Shown piece by piece: positions 53,060 through 61,409 of a stretch of DNA of 64,000 nt (the stretch's first letter is position 1; every line of letters starts with the position of its first letter). The translations under genes were made by a program, and so were the position numbers. Under the pieces are notes generated by a model. That model ran no database searches and had not been told where the DNA came from. It saw nothing but the letters and a program-made list of their open reading frames with translations. Source of the DNA: CAIMFV01 sp040757715. GTDB taxonomy: Bacteria; Pseudomonadota; Alphaproteobacteria; Caulobacterales; Caulobacteraceae. The stretch lies in assembly GCA_040757715.1 (NCBI GenBank), contig JBFLWS010000005.1, forward strand, positions 1-64,000, given 5' to 3'.

Positions 53060-53974
53060 TCAGGCGGCCGAGATCGGGGCGAGCTCGCCGAGCCAGGCGA
53101 CCAGGAACAACACGCCCAGCCCCGCCAAGCTTTCGAAGAGGACGCTGCGGCGAAGGGCGACAAGGGCGGGGCTGCTATCGCGGCCGAGCGAACGCTCCAG
53201 CGCCGGCGTCAGCTGGAACCGGTTGAGCGCGGCGAACCCCAGCATGGCGGTGAAGATCGCCAGCTTGAGGAGAAGCAGGCCGCCGTATCGCGTCGCCAGG
53301 AGCTGGGCCAAGCGATCGGGGCCGACCTGGAACCAACCGTTCACGAGCCCCGTCGCGACGATGACGGCGACGACCGTCGAGCCGATACCTGAAAAGCCCT
53401 CTAGCGCCCGGTGCAGGGCGGCCTGATGCGGAGCGTCGGCGGTGCTGTTCGCCAGCAGCATGGTCAGCGCCGCCAGGGCGCCCAGCCACACACCAGCCGC
53501 CAGCAGGTGGCTGAGGTCCGCCGCCGTGTGAAAGGCGCCGGCGAGACCTGGGTCGGCGGCCCCATGGCCGGCCCAGGCTAGCGCGCAGAGGCCGATCGCG
53601 CCCAGTCCGACCAGGCCACGCCACAGGCGAGGCCCGCTGCGTGCGAAGCTCGCCGCCGCCAAGGCGAGCGCCGCCGCGGCGAGCCGGACGATGATCGAAA
53701 CCCCGAAGGCGCTGCCGCCGAGGACGTCGCCCAGGGTCGACGGGTCGAGGCCCGCCGAGGGATCGCCGGCCATGATCGCGGTTTGCAGCACCAGGGTCGC
53801 CGCGGCGCTGAGCAACGCCAGGAACGCCGCGCCGGCCAGGACCGGCCGAGTGGACGGCGTCGGGCGCCGCTGGACCTCGGCCGGCAGGCTGTAGAGGAAG
53901 AAGAGCGGCGCCCCGAACAGGATGACGGCGGACGCGAAGGCGACGAGACGGGCGATGACGGCGGCGGCTTCCAC
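53060..53974 (-). CDS. copD: Copper resistance membrane protein CopD
   Basis: The 304-residue protein has about eight membrane helices and the CopD motifs DLSHLLAAGVWLGALAALTM and GIGSTVVAVIVATGLVNGW. It is thought to move copper from CopC across the inner membrane. GTG start, 4 bases after the copC stop. Confidence 0.92.
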   Translation of the reverse strand: MEAAAVIARLVAFASAVILFGAPLFFLYSLPAEVQRRPTPSTRPVLAGAAFLALLSAAATLVLQTAIMAGDPSAGLDPSTLGDVLGGSAFGVSIIVRLAAAALALAAASFARSGPRLWRGLVGLGAIGLCALAWAGHGAADPGLAGAFHTAADLSHLLAAGVWLGALAALTMLLANSTADAPHQAALHRALEGFSGIGSTVVAVIVATGLVNGWFQVGPDRLAQLLATRYGGLLLLKLAIFTAMLGFAALNRFQLTPALERSLGRDSSPALVALRRSVLFESLAGLGVLFLVAWLGELAPISAA

Positions 53975-53978
53975 GGGC

Positions 53979-54338
53979 TCAGCGCACCGTGAAGGTGTAG
54001 GCCCCCTCCATGTGGTGGGTGTCCGCAGCCACGGCGTGCCAGCTCACCTTGTAGACGCCGGCGCCGAGCGGCGCGGACGGCGTGGCGGTCATGGTCATCC
54101 CATCCCTGCCCAGGCTCACCTTCACGCGCGCGGCCATGTCGTTCATCTGCGGCATGGTGAGGGCCAGGCCGGAGAACCGCGGGTTCAGCTTCTCACTGAA
54201 GTGAAGGGTGAGTTGCTTGGGCGCCGGCACGGTCGCGTTGGCCGCAGGGTCGGAGGACTGCAGGTGTGCGTGGGCCGACGCTTGGGTGGCGACGCTGAGG
54301 GTGGCGACGGCGGCCAGGGCGGTGAGAATGTGGGTCAT
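53979..54338 (-). CDS. copC: Periplasmic copper chaperone CopC
   Basis: The 119-residue protein has a signal peptide and a mature N terminus beginning HAHLQSSDP, where His23 supplies a Cu(II) ligand. Further ligands lie near the end (DTHHMEGAYTF). The Met-rich Cu(I) site of some CopC proteins is reduced to LTMPQMNDM. The ATG at 54338 gives a normal signal peptide; the frame runs to 54473. Confidence 0.93.
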   Translation of the reverse strand: MTHILTALAAVATLSVATQASAHAHLQSSDPAANATVPAPKQLTLHFSEKLNPRFSGLALTMPQMNDMAARVKVSLGRDGMTMTATPSAPLGAGVYKVSWHAVAADTHHMEGAYTFTVR

Positions 54339-54442
54339 GGAGGAGGTCCTGTTGGATTGCCCATCAAACGGGCTACGCGCTGGGGAGGGAAAATCCCTCA
54401 TCCGGCGCGAGCGCGACCCTGGGGACCGCACCGAGGGCGCGC

Positions 54443-54664
54443 CTATTTCGGTTCGTAGGTGCTGTCCCCCCATTCATCGTCCATCCGCTCGCCACCGCGC
54501 TCGTGGGAGTCGTGCATTCGCACGTGTAGGTCGGCCAGGCGATCGCCGATCTCCTGCGGGTCGAATTCGCCGGCCCTCTGCTCCCAGTCGGCGCGGGCCC
54601 GTATGGGCCGAAGCTGGCGATAGAAACTTTGCGCCTGGCGCGGGGTGCAGGCCTCGTCGCACAA
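54443..54664 (-). CDS. Small charged protein upstream of copC (uncertain)
   Basis: This 73-residue frame starting with TTG gives a protein-like acidic/basic composition (MCDEACTPRQAQSFYRQL, DPQEIGDRLADLHVRM). Family not recognised. It lies between copC and the divergent copA, where the promoters of both should be, so it may be chance. Confidence 0.35.
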   Translation of the reverse strand: MCDEACTPRQAQSFYRQLRPIRARADWEQRAGEFDPQEIGDRLADLHVRMHDSHERGGERMDDEWGDSTYEPK

Positions 54665-54810
54665 TGCAGTTCATCGCCTTGGTGTCGCCTGGGCGGAATT
54701 TGACGCACCGACGGCGAGGGTTGCGCGTTCCCCTGCGCGTAGCCCCGTTAGGAGCGGCGCCGGCCGTTGCACCAAGACCTCGTTCGCTAACTCCGTTTTT
54801 GGAATTGCCC

Positions 54811-56598
54811 ATGGCTGATCTCGATCGCCGGCGTGTCCTCAGCGCCAGCGCCTGGATGGGCGGCGCGCTCGCCGCGGGCCTCGTCCCGAGTTGGGCGCGT
54901 AGCGCCACGCTGGGGCTGCCCGCGGACCTGGCGAGCGTTTCGGGCGACCAGGTGCGGTTGGTGCTGGATCGCGCGCGCTGGCCGGTCGACGGCCGGCCCG
55001 GCCCGGCGATCACCATCAACGGAACCTTGCCCGGGCCGATCCTGCGGCTGAAGGAAGGCCAGGGCATCCGCCTCGCGGTCGAGAACCGCCTCGACGAGGA
55101 GGCCTCGATCCACTGGCACGGCCTGCTGGTGCCCTTCCAGATGGACGGCGTTCCAGGCCTGACCTTCCCCTGCATCGCGCCGCGCTCGACTTTCACGTAC
55201 GAATTCCAGGTCAAGCAGAGCGGGACGTTCTGGTACCACAGCCACTCCGCCTTCCAGGAACAGGGCGGACTCTACGGCCCGATCGTCATCGACCCGTCCG
55301 GGCCCGAGCCGGCCCCCTACGATCGCGAGCACGTCGTGGTCCTGTCCGACTACAGCGTCCTTTCCGGTCGCCGCATCTTCGAGAAGCTCAAGCAGGACGG
55401 CGGGGTCTTCAATTACCAGCGCCAGACCATCGCAGGCTTGCTCGCCGGCAAGGACCAGAGCCTCGCCGAACGGGCGCAGTGGGCCCAGATGCTGATGGAT
55501 ACTACTGACGTCTCCGACGTCACCGGCGCGGTTTATACCTACCTCGTCAACGGCCACGGACCGAAGGACAATTGGACCGGGCTGTTCTCGCCGGGCGAGC
55601 GGGTCCGCCTGCGCTTCATCAACACCGGCACCCAGACCGTGTTCGACGTGCGCATCCCGGGATTGAAGATGACGGTCGTCGCCGCCGACGGGCAGAACGT
55701 GCGCCCGGTCGAGGTCGACGAACTCCAAATGGGCAATGCCGAGACCTACGATGTCATCGTGCGGCCGACGGACGATCGCGCCTACACGATCGTCGCCGAG
55801 GCGGTGGACCGCTCGGGTTTGGCGCGCGCGACCCTGGCGCCGCGCCCCGGCATGAGCGCGCCGGTCCCGCCGCTGCGCCCGCGGCCGCTCGACACCATGA
55901 AGGACATGGGCATGGACATGTCCCAGATGAACATGACCCCGGCCGGGGCGGGCCGCCAGCCCCCCGGCCCGCCGCCGGGGGAAGCGCCGGCCAAGCCGCG
56001 CGGCGCGGACGTCATGGGCGCGATGAGCGGCATGAAGATGTCGATGCTCGACCCGCTCAACGCGCTCCAAGTCGAGCTGGGACCAGGGGTGCAGATGATT
56101 TCGCCGATGCCCCAGGACCGCACGGGCGAACCCGGCCAAGGGCTGGAGAGCGTCGGCCACCGCGTGCTGACCTATCGCGACCTAGTGGCGCTGGAGCCAA
56201 ATCGCGACTACGCCCCGCCTACCCGCGCGCTCGAGATCCGCCTGACCGGCAACATGGAACGGTTCATGTGGGGGTTTGATGGACGCCGGTTCAGCGATGG
56301 TCCGGACCCCTACACCTTCCACGTTGGCGAGCGGGTGCGGGTCACCCTGGTCAACGACACGATGATGACACACCCGATCCACCTGCACGGCCACTTCTTC
56401 GAACTGGTCCATGAGGGGGCGCCGCCGGATCGACGGCCGCGCAAGCACACCGTCAACGTCCTGCCCGGCGGCAAGGTCAGTTGGGACTTCACCCCAGTTG
56501 AGGGCGACTGGGCGTTTCACTGCCACATGCTCTACCACATGGCGGCCGGCATGATGCAGGTCTTCGCGGTGCGCCGCCCGCCCGGCGCCGCCGCATGA
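54811..56598 (+). CDS. copA: Multicopper oxidase CopA (copy 2, Tat signal)
   Basis: The 595-residue protein begins with a twin-arginine signal (DRRRVLSASA). Copper motifs are complete: HWHG (101-104), WYHSHSAFQEQ, HPIHLHGHFF and HCHMLYHMAAGMM. A Met-rich region (about 365-415, MKDMGMDMSQMNMTP) is present. ATG at 54811 removes 201 codons of non-family sequence. Its stop overlaps the copB start, so the two are coupled. Confidence 0.95.
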   Translation: MADLDRRRVLSASAWMGGALAAGLVPSWARSATLGLPADLASVSGDQVRLVLDRARWPVDGRPGPAITINGTLPGPILRLKEGQGIRLAVENRLDEEASIHWHGLLVPFQMDGVPGLTFPCIAPRSTFTYEFQVKQSGTFWYHSHSAFQEQGGLYGPIVIDPSGPEPAPYDREHVVVLSDYSVLSGRRIFEKLKQDGGVFNYQRQTIAGLLAGKDQSLAERAQWAQMLMDTTDVSDVTGAVYTYLVNGHGPKDNWTGLFSPGERVRLRFINTGTQTVFDVRIPGLKMTVVAADGQNVRPVEVDELQMGNAETYDVIVRPTDDRAYTIVAEAVDRSGLARATLAPRPGMSAPVPPLRPRPLDTMKDMGMDMSQMNMTPAGAGRQPPGPPPGEAPAKPRGADVMGAMSGMKMSMLDPLNALQVELGPGVQMISPMPQDRTGEPGQGLESVGHRVLTYRDLVALEPNRDYAPPTRALEIRLTGNMERFMWGFDGRRFSDGPDPYTFHVGERVRVTLVNDTMMTHPIHLHGHFFELVHEGAPPDRRPRKHTVNVLPGGKVSWDFTPVEGDWAFHCHMLYHMAAGMMQVFAVRRPPGAAA

Positions 56599-57686
56599 CG
56601 CGCCTGGCCCTTGCCGCCGTCCTGCCGTTGATCTGGGCTGGGCCGGCCGCCGCGCAGATGATGGACAAGACGGCCATGCCGGGGATGCCCATGCCCGGCA
56701 TGGCGCCCCCGCCGGCCGCGGACAAGCCGGCCAAGCCTTCGCGACGGCCGGCGCGAGACGCCGCCACAGCGAAGACCGACGCCGCTCCGGCCGGCATGGA
56801 CATGCCCGGGCCGGCGACCCCGGCTCCGGCATCCGGCGGGGCGGTGAACGACGCCGCCCCGATGATGGCCATGCCGCCGGGCGCCGCTGGAATGGCGGGG
56901 ATGCGCATGCCGGGCCAGACCGGCGCGGCGTCCACCACCGAGCCAACGATCCCGGACACCGCGCCCCCGCCGCCGGCGAAGGACCACCTAGCCGACCTCT
57001 ACTACGATCCGGCGGCCATGACAGGGGCTCGGCGGATGATGCTGGCGGAGATGGGCGGCGCGCGCATCTCCAAGGCCATGCTGAACCTTGCCGAGTTTCG
57101 GACCGGCGCCAAGGGGGACGGCTATCGCTGGGGCGGCCAGGCTTGGTTCGGCGACGACATCCATCGCCTGGTGTTCCGCTCGGAGGGGGAGGGGAGCGCG
57201 AAAGGCGGGCTGGAGACCGGCGAGGTTCAGGCGCTCTTTTCGCGGGCCGTTGGGCGCTATCTCGACCTTCAAGGTGGGGTGCGCCAGGACCTCTCCCCGC
57301 GCGGGCGCACCTATCTGACGCTCGGCGCGCAGAACCTGCTTCCATATTGGTTCGATGTGGAGGGAGCCCTCTTCCTGTCCACGAAGGGCGAGCTCCTGGC
57401 CCGCGCCGAGGGGACCTACGACCTTCGCCTATTCCAAAGGGTGGTGCTTCAGCCCCGGGTCGAGCTGAATTTCGCCGCGCGGAACTCGCCGCAGACCCGG
57501 ACGGGGTCTGGCCTGTCGAACGCCGAGCTCGGGCTTCGCCTGCGCTACGAGATCCGCCGGGAATTCGCGCCCTACGTCGGCGTCTCATGGGACCGGCGCC
57601 TTGGTCCGACCGCCGACTATTGGCGGGCGGCGGGCGAAAGGCCGGCGGCGACGACCTTCGTGGTCGGCCTGAGGGCGTGGTTTTGA
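56595..57686 (+). CDS. copB: Copper resistance outer-membrane protein CopB (copy 2)
   Basis: The 363-residue protein has a signal peptide, a Met/Pro-rich N-terminal region (about 20-125, MPGMPMPGM and GMDMPGPAT) for copper binding, and the CopB barrel (RWGGQAWFGDDIHRLVFRSE, GVRQDLSPRGRTYLTLGAQN, EFAPYVGVSWDRRLG). The ATG overlaps the copA stop. It is longer than copy 1 because of the Met-rich region. Confidence 0.94.
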   Translation: MTRLALAAVLPLIWAGPAAAQMMDKTAMPGMPMPGMAPPPAADKPAKPSRRPARDAATAKTDAAPAGMDMPGPATPAPASGGAVNDAAPMMAMPPGAAGMAGMRMPGQTGAASTTEPTIPDTAPPPPAKDHLADLYYDPAAMTGARRMMLAEMGGARISKAMLNLAEFRTGAKGDGYRWGGQAWFGDDIHRLVFRSEGEGSAKGGLETGEVQALFSRAVGRYLDLQGGVRQDLSPRGRTYLTLGAQNLLPYWFDVEGALFLSTKGELLARAEGTYDLRLFQRVVLQPRVELNFAARNSPQTRTGSGLSNAELGLRLRYEIRREFAPYVGVSWDRRLGPTADYWRAAGERPAATTFVVGLRAWF

Positions 57687-57689
57687 CCG

Positions 57690-57860
57690 GCCGGCGTCCT
57701 GGCCGGCCTCGGCTTCGTGCGCCAGGCGCGCGAACTGGACTTTACCCTGGACGAGGTGCGCGCCCTGCTGAGCCTGGCGGCGGGCAGAGGGGGGACCTGC
57801 GCCGTGGCGCGGGATTTGGCCGCCGCGCACAAACTTTGCGCCAATCCGGACGATAGGTGA
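57690..57860 (+). pseudogene. C-terminal fragment of a MerR-family regulator
   Basis: The frame gives GLGFVRQARELDFTLDEVRA and LLSLAAGRGGTCAVARDLAA, then a stop at 57858. This is the dimerisation helix region of CueR/HmrR-type regulators. The DNA-binding half is missing and copB abuts it, so a regulator was lost here. Confidence 0.75.
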
Positions 57861-57935
57861 GGGTTCGATGAAGTCTTGAGCGTAACCTGATTGGTCGCTC
57901 CGCAGCAATCGTCGGAGCCGAAACGGAGTGTTCCT

Positions 57936-58280
57936 ATGAAGCCAGTCCTCATCGCCGCGGCGGTCCTCGTCCTGGCCGCGCCAGCATTCGCCCAGCCGGC
58001 GGGCGGCATGCAGAACATGCCGGGCATGTCGAGCCCGCAGGGCCAAGGCTCCATGGTCATGGCCGATGGGGAAGGCGTCGTCACGGCGATCGACGCCAAG
58101 GCCGGCGCGGTGACCCTCCACCATGGTCCGATCGCGGCGCTGGGTTGGCCTGCGATGACCATGCCCTTCAAAGCAGCCCCGCCGTCGATCCTGAATGGGA
58201 TCAAGGTCGGTCAGAAGGTGACGTTCAAGCTGATGCAGATGGGCGGTTCTTCCACAGTCACGGCGATCCAGCCCAGGTGA
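57936..58280 (+). CDS. CusF-like periplasmic copper-binding protein
   Basis: The 114-residue protein has a signal peptide (ending APAFAQP), a Met-rich linker, and a CusF-type OB fold (GEGVVTAIDAKAGAVTLHHG, then WPAMTMPFKA). In CusF the His, Trp and two Met residues of this region bind Cu(I) or Ag(I), and all are present. CGGAG precedes the ATG at 57936. No CusCBA pump is in the window. Confidence 0.9.
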   Translation: MKPVLIAAAVLVLAAPAFAQPAGGMQNMPGMSSPQGQGSMVMADGEGVVTAIDAKAGAVTLHHGPIAALGWPAMTMPFKAAPPSILNGIKVGQKVTFKLMQMGGSSTVTAIQPR

Positions 58281-58297
58281 ACGCGCCTTAGGCGGCG

Positions 58298-59392
58298 TCA
58301 GCCGGTCGCACGACCGATGCGCCGCGCCAGCGGCCGCTGTACGCCGTAGTGGGCGAGGGCGGCGGCGGCCAGCACCAGCGGAAAGACACCGAGTAGCGCG
58401 AGCCAGGCCGCGGCGCCGTGCGGCTCGCCCAGCACCGCGCGGACACCGCGGAAGTAGGCGATGTCGACGGGCAGGTAGACGAGCTGCATCGCGATGGCTA
58501 ACCGCCCTAGACGGTCCGCGACGGCCCGGGCTCTTGGCGCCGCCCGGCTGGCCATCGCGACCCCGAGCACGAGGGGCGCGAACGCAGGCCAGATCACGAG
58601 ATCAGAGACTTGCCAGCCGGCGGCCGCCACGATCCAGCCCGCCGCCAGGCCAGCCATCCACGCGCCGGCGGCGGGCGCCGGGGGGAGCGTCTTCTGCAGC
58701 CGCCAAATGGCCGCGCCGAGCAATGCGGCGGGGATCGCCTGCAGGGCGCCCAGGGTCGTGAGGTCGGTGAAGGGCCGGTGTCCGGGCCCCGCGAACAGGA
58801 ACATGGCGACAAACAGGCCGACCGCGGCGAGGGCCGGAAGGATCGGCGGAATTGGCCGCAGGCTTATCCAGGCGACGATCGGGACAGCAAGGGTCATGAA
58901 CCAGTCCGCCGAGGCCAGCCAGGACGGGAAGTTCCAGCTATCGGTCGGCACGAAACCCCAAGCCTGAACGAACAGCAGGTTGGCCGGCAGGTCCGCAACA
59001 TTGAAGCTGGCGGCGTGGAGCGGACCGCCGATCAGCCGCGAAAGCGGGAGGGTGGCGGCGAACCAGGCCAGGACCAGCAGGTGGAGCGGATAGAGCGTGC
59101 TGAGCCGCCGCCACAGGAACCGGTCATAACGGAAGCGGCCGGCGGCCCTGAGCCCCTCGTAGCTCTCCATCATGAGATAGCCGCCGGCGACCAGGTAGAG
59201 CCCCGCGCCGATGTAGCCCTTGGCCACCCAGCCCAGGCGAGCGCCCAGGTCTACGACCGGATGGTCCCGGAACTGGTTGAGCACGATCCAGGCGACGCCT
59301 ACGAACTGAAGGGCGGCGACAGGCGCGGGGCTCTCACCGCTCGCGCGAGCGCCCAGTCTGTCAGAGGGGCATCTCCCTGGCCGCGAAGTCAC
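58298..59392 (-). CDS. Membrane acyltransferase-like protein
   Basis: The 364-residue protein has about ten membrane helices and resembles the acyltransferase 3/OpgC group (NQFRDHPVVDLGARLGWVAK, WRRLSTLYPLHLLVLAWFAA, SWNFPSWLASADWFM). It would modify a surface glycan or lipid; the substrate is unknown. GTG at 59392 overlaps the MerR stop; the frame runs further but through the MerR gene. Confidence 0.75.
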   Translation of the reverse strand: MTSRPGRCPSDRLGARASGESPAPVAALQFVGVAWIVLNQFRDHPVVDLGARLGWVAKGYIGAGLYLVAGGYLMMESYEGLRAAGRFRYDRFLWRRLSTLYPLHLLVLAWFAATLPLSRLIGGPLHAASFNVADLPANLLFVQAWGFVPTDSWNFPSWLASADWFMTLAVPIVAWISLRPIPPILPALAAVGLFVAMFLFAGPGHRPFTDLTTLGALQAIPAALLGAAIWRLQKTLPPAPAAGAWMAGLAAGWIVAAAGWQVSDLVIWPAFAPLVLGVAMASRAAPRARAVADRLGRLAIAMQLVYLPVDIAYFRGVRAVLGEPHGAAAWLALLGVFPLVLAAAALAHYGVQRPLARRIGRATG

Positions 59393-59811
59393 TTGGGCGA
59401 ACGCTTGCGCTGGGCCGTCGGACGGGGCGGGTCGGTGTCCGCCGAGATCGGGAAGTCGGGCCGCACGCCGATCGCCGTCTCCGTGGAAAGGGCCAGCAAC
59501 GTATCGGCCATGTCCCTCATTTCGGCGATCCGCCGTTCCAGATCCGCAAGATGGCCATCGGCCCTGGTCTTGATCTCGTCGGTGGACAGTGTCGGGTCCC
59601 GCCAAAGGGACAGCAGCACCCGGATATGCTCAACCGAATACCCCACGGTCCGCGCCCGGCGGATGAAGCGCAGCTCGTTCACCTCTCGTGCTCCGAAGCT
59701 CCGGTAGTTGCCGTCAGTCCGCCCCGTCGACTGGATGAGGCCGATTTGCTCATAGTAGCGGATCAGCTTGGCTGACACGCCCGAAGCTCGCGCCGCCTGA
59801 CCGATGTTCAT
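59389..59811 (-). CDS. CueR/HmrR-like MerR regulator lacking the metal cysteines
   Basis: The 140-residue protein has the MerR winged helix (MNIGQAARASGVSAKLIRYY, GLIQSTGRTDGNYR) and the dimerisation helix ending RIAEMRDMADTL. Copper-sensing relatives have two cysteines in the following loop, the second in RPDCPI. Here the loop reads TAIGVRPDFPIS, so both are replaced. It may bind DNA without sensing Cu(I), or sense something else. A leftward gene, it overlaps the acyltransferase gene. Confidence 0.9.
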   Translation of the reverse strand: MNIGQAARASGVSAKLIRYYEQIGLIQSTGRTDGNYRSFGAREVNELRFIRRARTVGYSVEHIRVLLSLWRDPTLSTDEIKTRADGHLADLERRIAEMRDMADTLLALSTETAIGVRPDFPISADTDPPRPTAQRKRSPK

Positions 59812-59970
59812 GTCCGATGTCGCCTCCCCTCAGATTACGCGCGGGACGCGTGTCGCCCCTCACGGACGACAGATGCTCGGGGCCTTTTTTTATTACAGGC
59901 CGAGCGCGGGCGGCGGGCCCGGAGCCGGATCGTGCAAGGGCTGGATTCCATCGCTGTGCGAGATGCGTAT

Positions 59971-59988
59971 CCTTCCTTCAAGGGAAGG
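59971..59988. promoter_or_regulatory. CueR-like dyad CCTTCC-N6-GGAAGG
   Basis: The half-sites are the ones used by CueR/HmrR-type regulators at copper promoters, but the spacer is six bases and not the usual seven. It lies between the MerR gene and the divergent cnrYXH-like operon, 45 bases before the latter. Confidence 0.4.
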
Positions 59989-60033
59989 CGGCTGTTCGAA
60001 GCGTATCCCCATGAGAAGGCCTAGGAATCGAAG

Positions 60034-60327
60034 ATGAGCGAACGTTTGGACCAACTGATTGCGCAACTGGCGGCGGCGCCGGCCGACTGCGCGCTCGGGC
60101 AGCTTGAGGCGGATATTGGCCGCAGCATCCGGGCTCGGCGCTCGCAAGCTCGGACCGCGGAAGCCTTGACCCCCGTCGCCCTCGGGGCCGTGGGCTTGGC
60201 GATGGCCGTGGGCCTGACGGTCGGCGGCGCGAGCGCCGCCGCAGCGGCGGCTTCGGTTCGCCACGCGGAAAGTTTCACCGCGGCGTCCGAACTAGCCCCC
60301 TCGACCCTCCTCGAAGCTGCGCAATGA
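60034..60327 (+). CDS. CnrY-like membrane anti-sigma factor
   Basis: The 97-residue protein has a cytoplasmic part (about 1-45) that could bind a sigma factor and one membrane helix (ALGAVGLAMAVGLTVGGASA, about 49-68). Size and position match CnrY, the anti-sigma factor of nickel-cobalt resistance. Its stop overlaps the sensor gene start (ATGA). Confidence 0.75.
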   Translation: MSERLDQLIAQLAAAPADCALGQLEADIGRSIRARRSQARTAEALTPVALGAVGLAMAVGLTVGGASAAAAAASVRHAESFTAASELAPSTLLEAAQ

Positions 60328-60764
60328 CGATCCTTCGCGCGATCGTCCTGACCGTCGTGCTTTCGGCGCTGGCGGCAGCGCTTGGCGTGTGGGGCGGGGC
60401 GGCGTACGTTCGCTCGCGCATCCACAGCCCACCGTCCGTGCACGAGATGGTGCATAGGCGCCTGCATCTTAGTGCAGACCAGCAACGCCGCATTGAGGAC
60501 CTTGAGCGAGACCACGCCGCCAAGGTTCAGGCGTTGCAGGCGGAAATGCGCGCCGCCAACGCCGAATTGGCTCAGGCCTATCAGCAGTCCCACGCCTACA
60601 CGCCGCAGGTGCAGGCAGCGATCGATCGCTTCCACCACGCCATGGATGCGTTCCAGAGGGAGACGATGATCCACGTGATCGCGATGCGCGCGGTGCTCAC
60701 GCCCGACCAGGCCGTGCAGTTCGATGATACGGTGGTGAGATCGCTGCTCGCGGGCGGCTCGTGA
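60324..60764 (+). CDS. CnrX-like periplasmic metal sensor
   Basis: The 146-residue protein has one membrane anchor (about 5-27) and a helical periplasmic domain. Its metal ligands match CnrX: His40 and His44 (SVHEMVHRRL), Glu61, His117 and Met121 (HVIAM). In CnrX the same residues are numbered exactly two higher (42, 46, 63, 119, 123). It should bind a metal ion and signal to the anti-sigma factor. The stop overlaps the sigma gene start. Confidence 0.85.
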   Translation: MTILRAIVLTVVLSALAAALGVWGGAAYVRSRIHSPPSVHEMVHRRLHLSADQQRRIEDLERDHAAKVQALQAEMRAANAELAQAYQQSHAYTPQVQAAIDRFHHAMDAFQRETMIHVIAMRAVLTPDQAVQFDDTVVRSLLAGGS

Positions 60765-61345
60765 CTTGCGACGCCGGCCCCCCCGATGCGGCGCTCGCGC
60801 GCCGCGCGGCGAATGGGGACGAGCGCGCCTTCGCCGAACTCGTGCGACGGCACGGAGAGTCCCTCTACAAGATGCTTCGCCGATACACCGGCGATCCCGA
60901 CGACGCTTACGAAGCCGCGCACGAGGCGTTCATTGCGGCTTGGTCGGCCCTGAGCCGTTACGATCCGGAGCGGCCGTTCCTCGCCTGGCTTCGCGCCATC
61001 GCCATCAACAAGGCCCGCGATCGCGGCCGGCGCGCGGCCTTTCGGCGGATGTTGTTCGGCGCCGAGAGCGTCGATGAGGGCGACGCCCTTGCGACGCCCG
61101 ATCCGGGCCGAGCCGCCGACGAAGCGTTGATGGAACAACAGGACGCGCTCCGGCTCGAAGGCGCCATCGCCCGCCTCCCGGCGCCGTTGAAGGAGGCCCT
61201 GGTCCTAACGGCGTTCGAGGGGTTTTCGCAGCAGGAGGCGGGCGCCATGCTGGGCGTCTCGGCCAAGACCATAGAGACGCGCGCCTATAGGGCCCGGAAG
61301 CTCCTGGCCAGGACCATCGAGCCGGACCTCAAGCCCAAGGCATGA
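60761..61345 (+). CDS. CnrH-like ECF sigma factor
   Basis: The 194-residue sigma factor has region 2 (PDDAYEAAHEAFIAAWSALS, FLAWLRAIAINKARDRGRR) and region 4 (FEGFSQQEAGAMLGVSAKTI). GTG start overlaps the sensor stop (GTGA). The order anti-sigma, sensor, sigma is that of cnrYXH, but no cnrCBA-type pump follows. The nearest possible target is the convergent P-ATPase gene. Confidence 0.9.
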   Translation: MTCDAGPPDAALARRAANGDERAFAELVRRHGESLYKMLRRYTGDPDDAYEAAHEAFIAAWSALSRYDPERPFLAWLRAIAINKARDRGRRAAFRRMLFGAESVDEGDALATPDPGRAADEALMEQQDALRLEGAIARLPAPLKEALVLTAFEGFSQQEAGAMLGVSAKTIETRAYRARKLLARTIEPDLKPKA

Positions 61346-61409
61346 GTTGCGCCGAGGCCGGGTTGGCTTGGCCGCGGACGTCCGGGTCCCGTGTCGCCCT
61401 GCGCACCGG

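Noticed and set aside
54208..54810. Upstream part of the copA copy 2 open frame
   Set aside because: The sequence is Arg-rich and non-conserved; the Tat signal defines the start at 54811.
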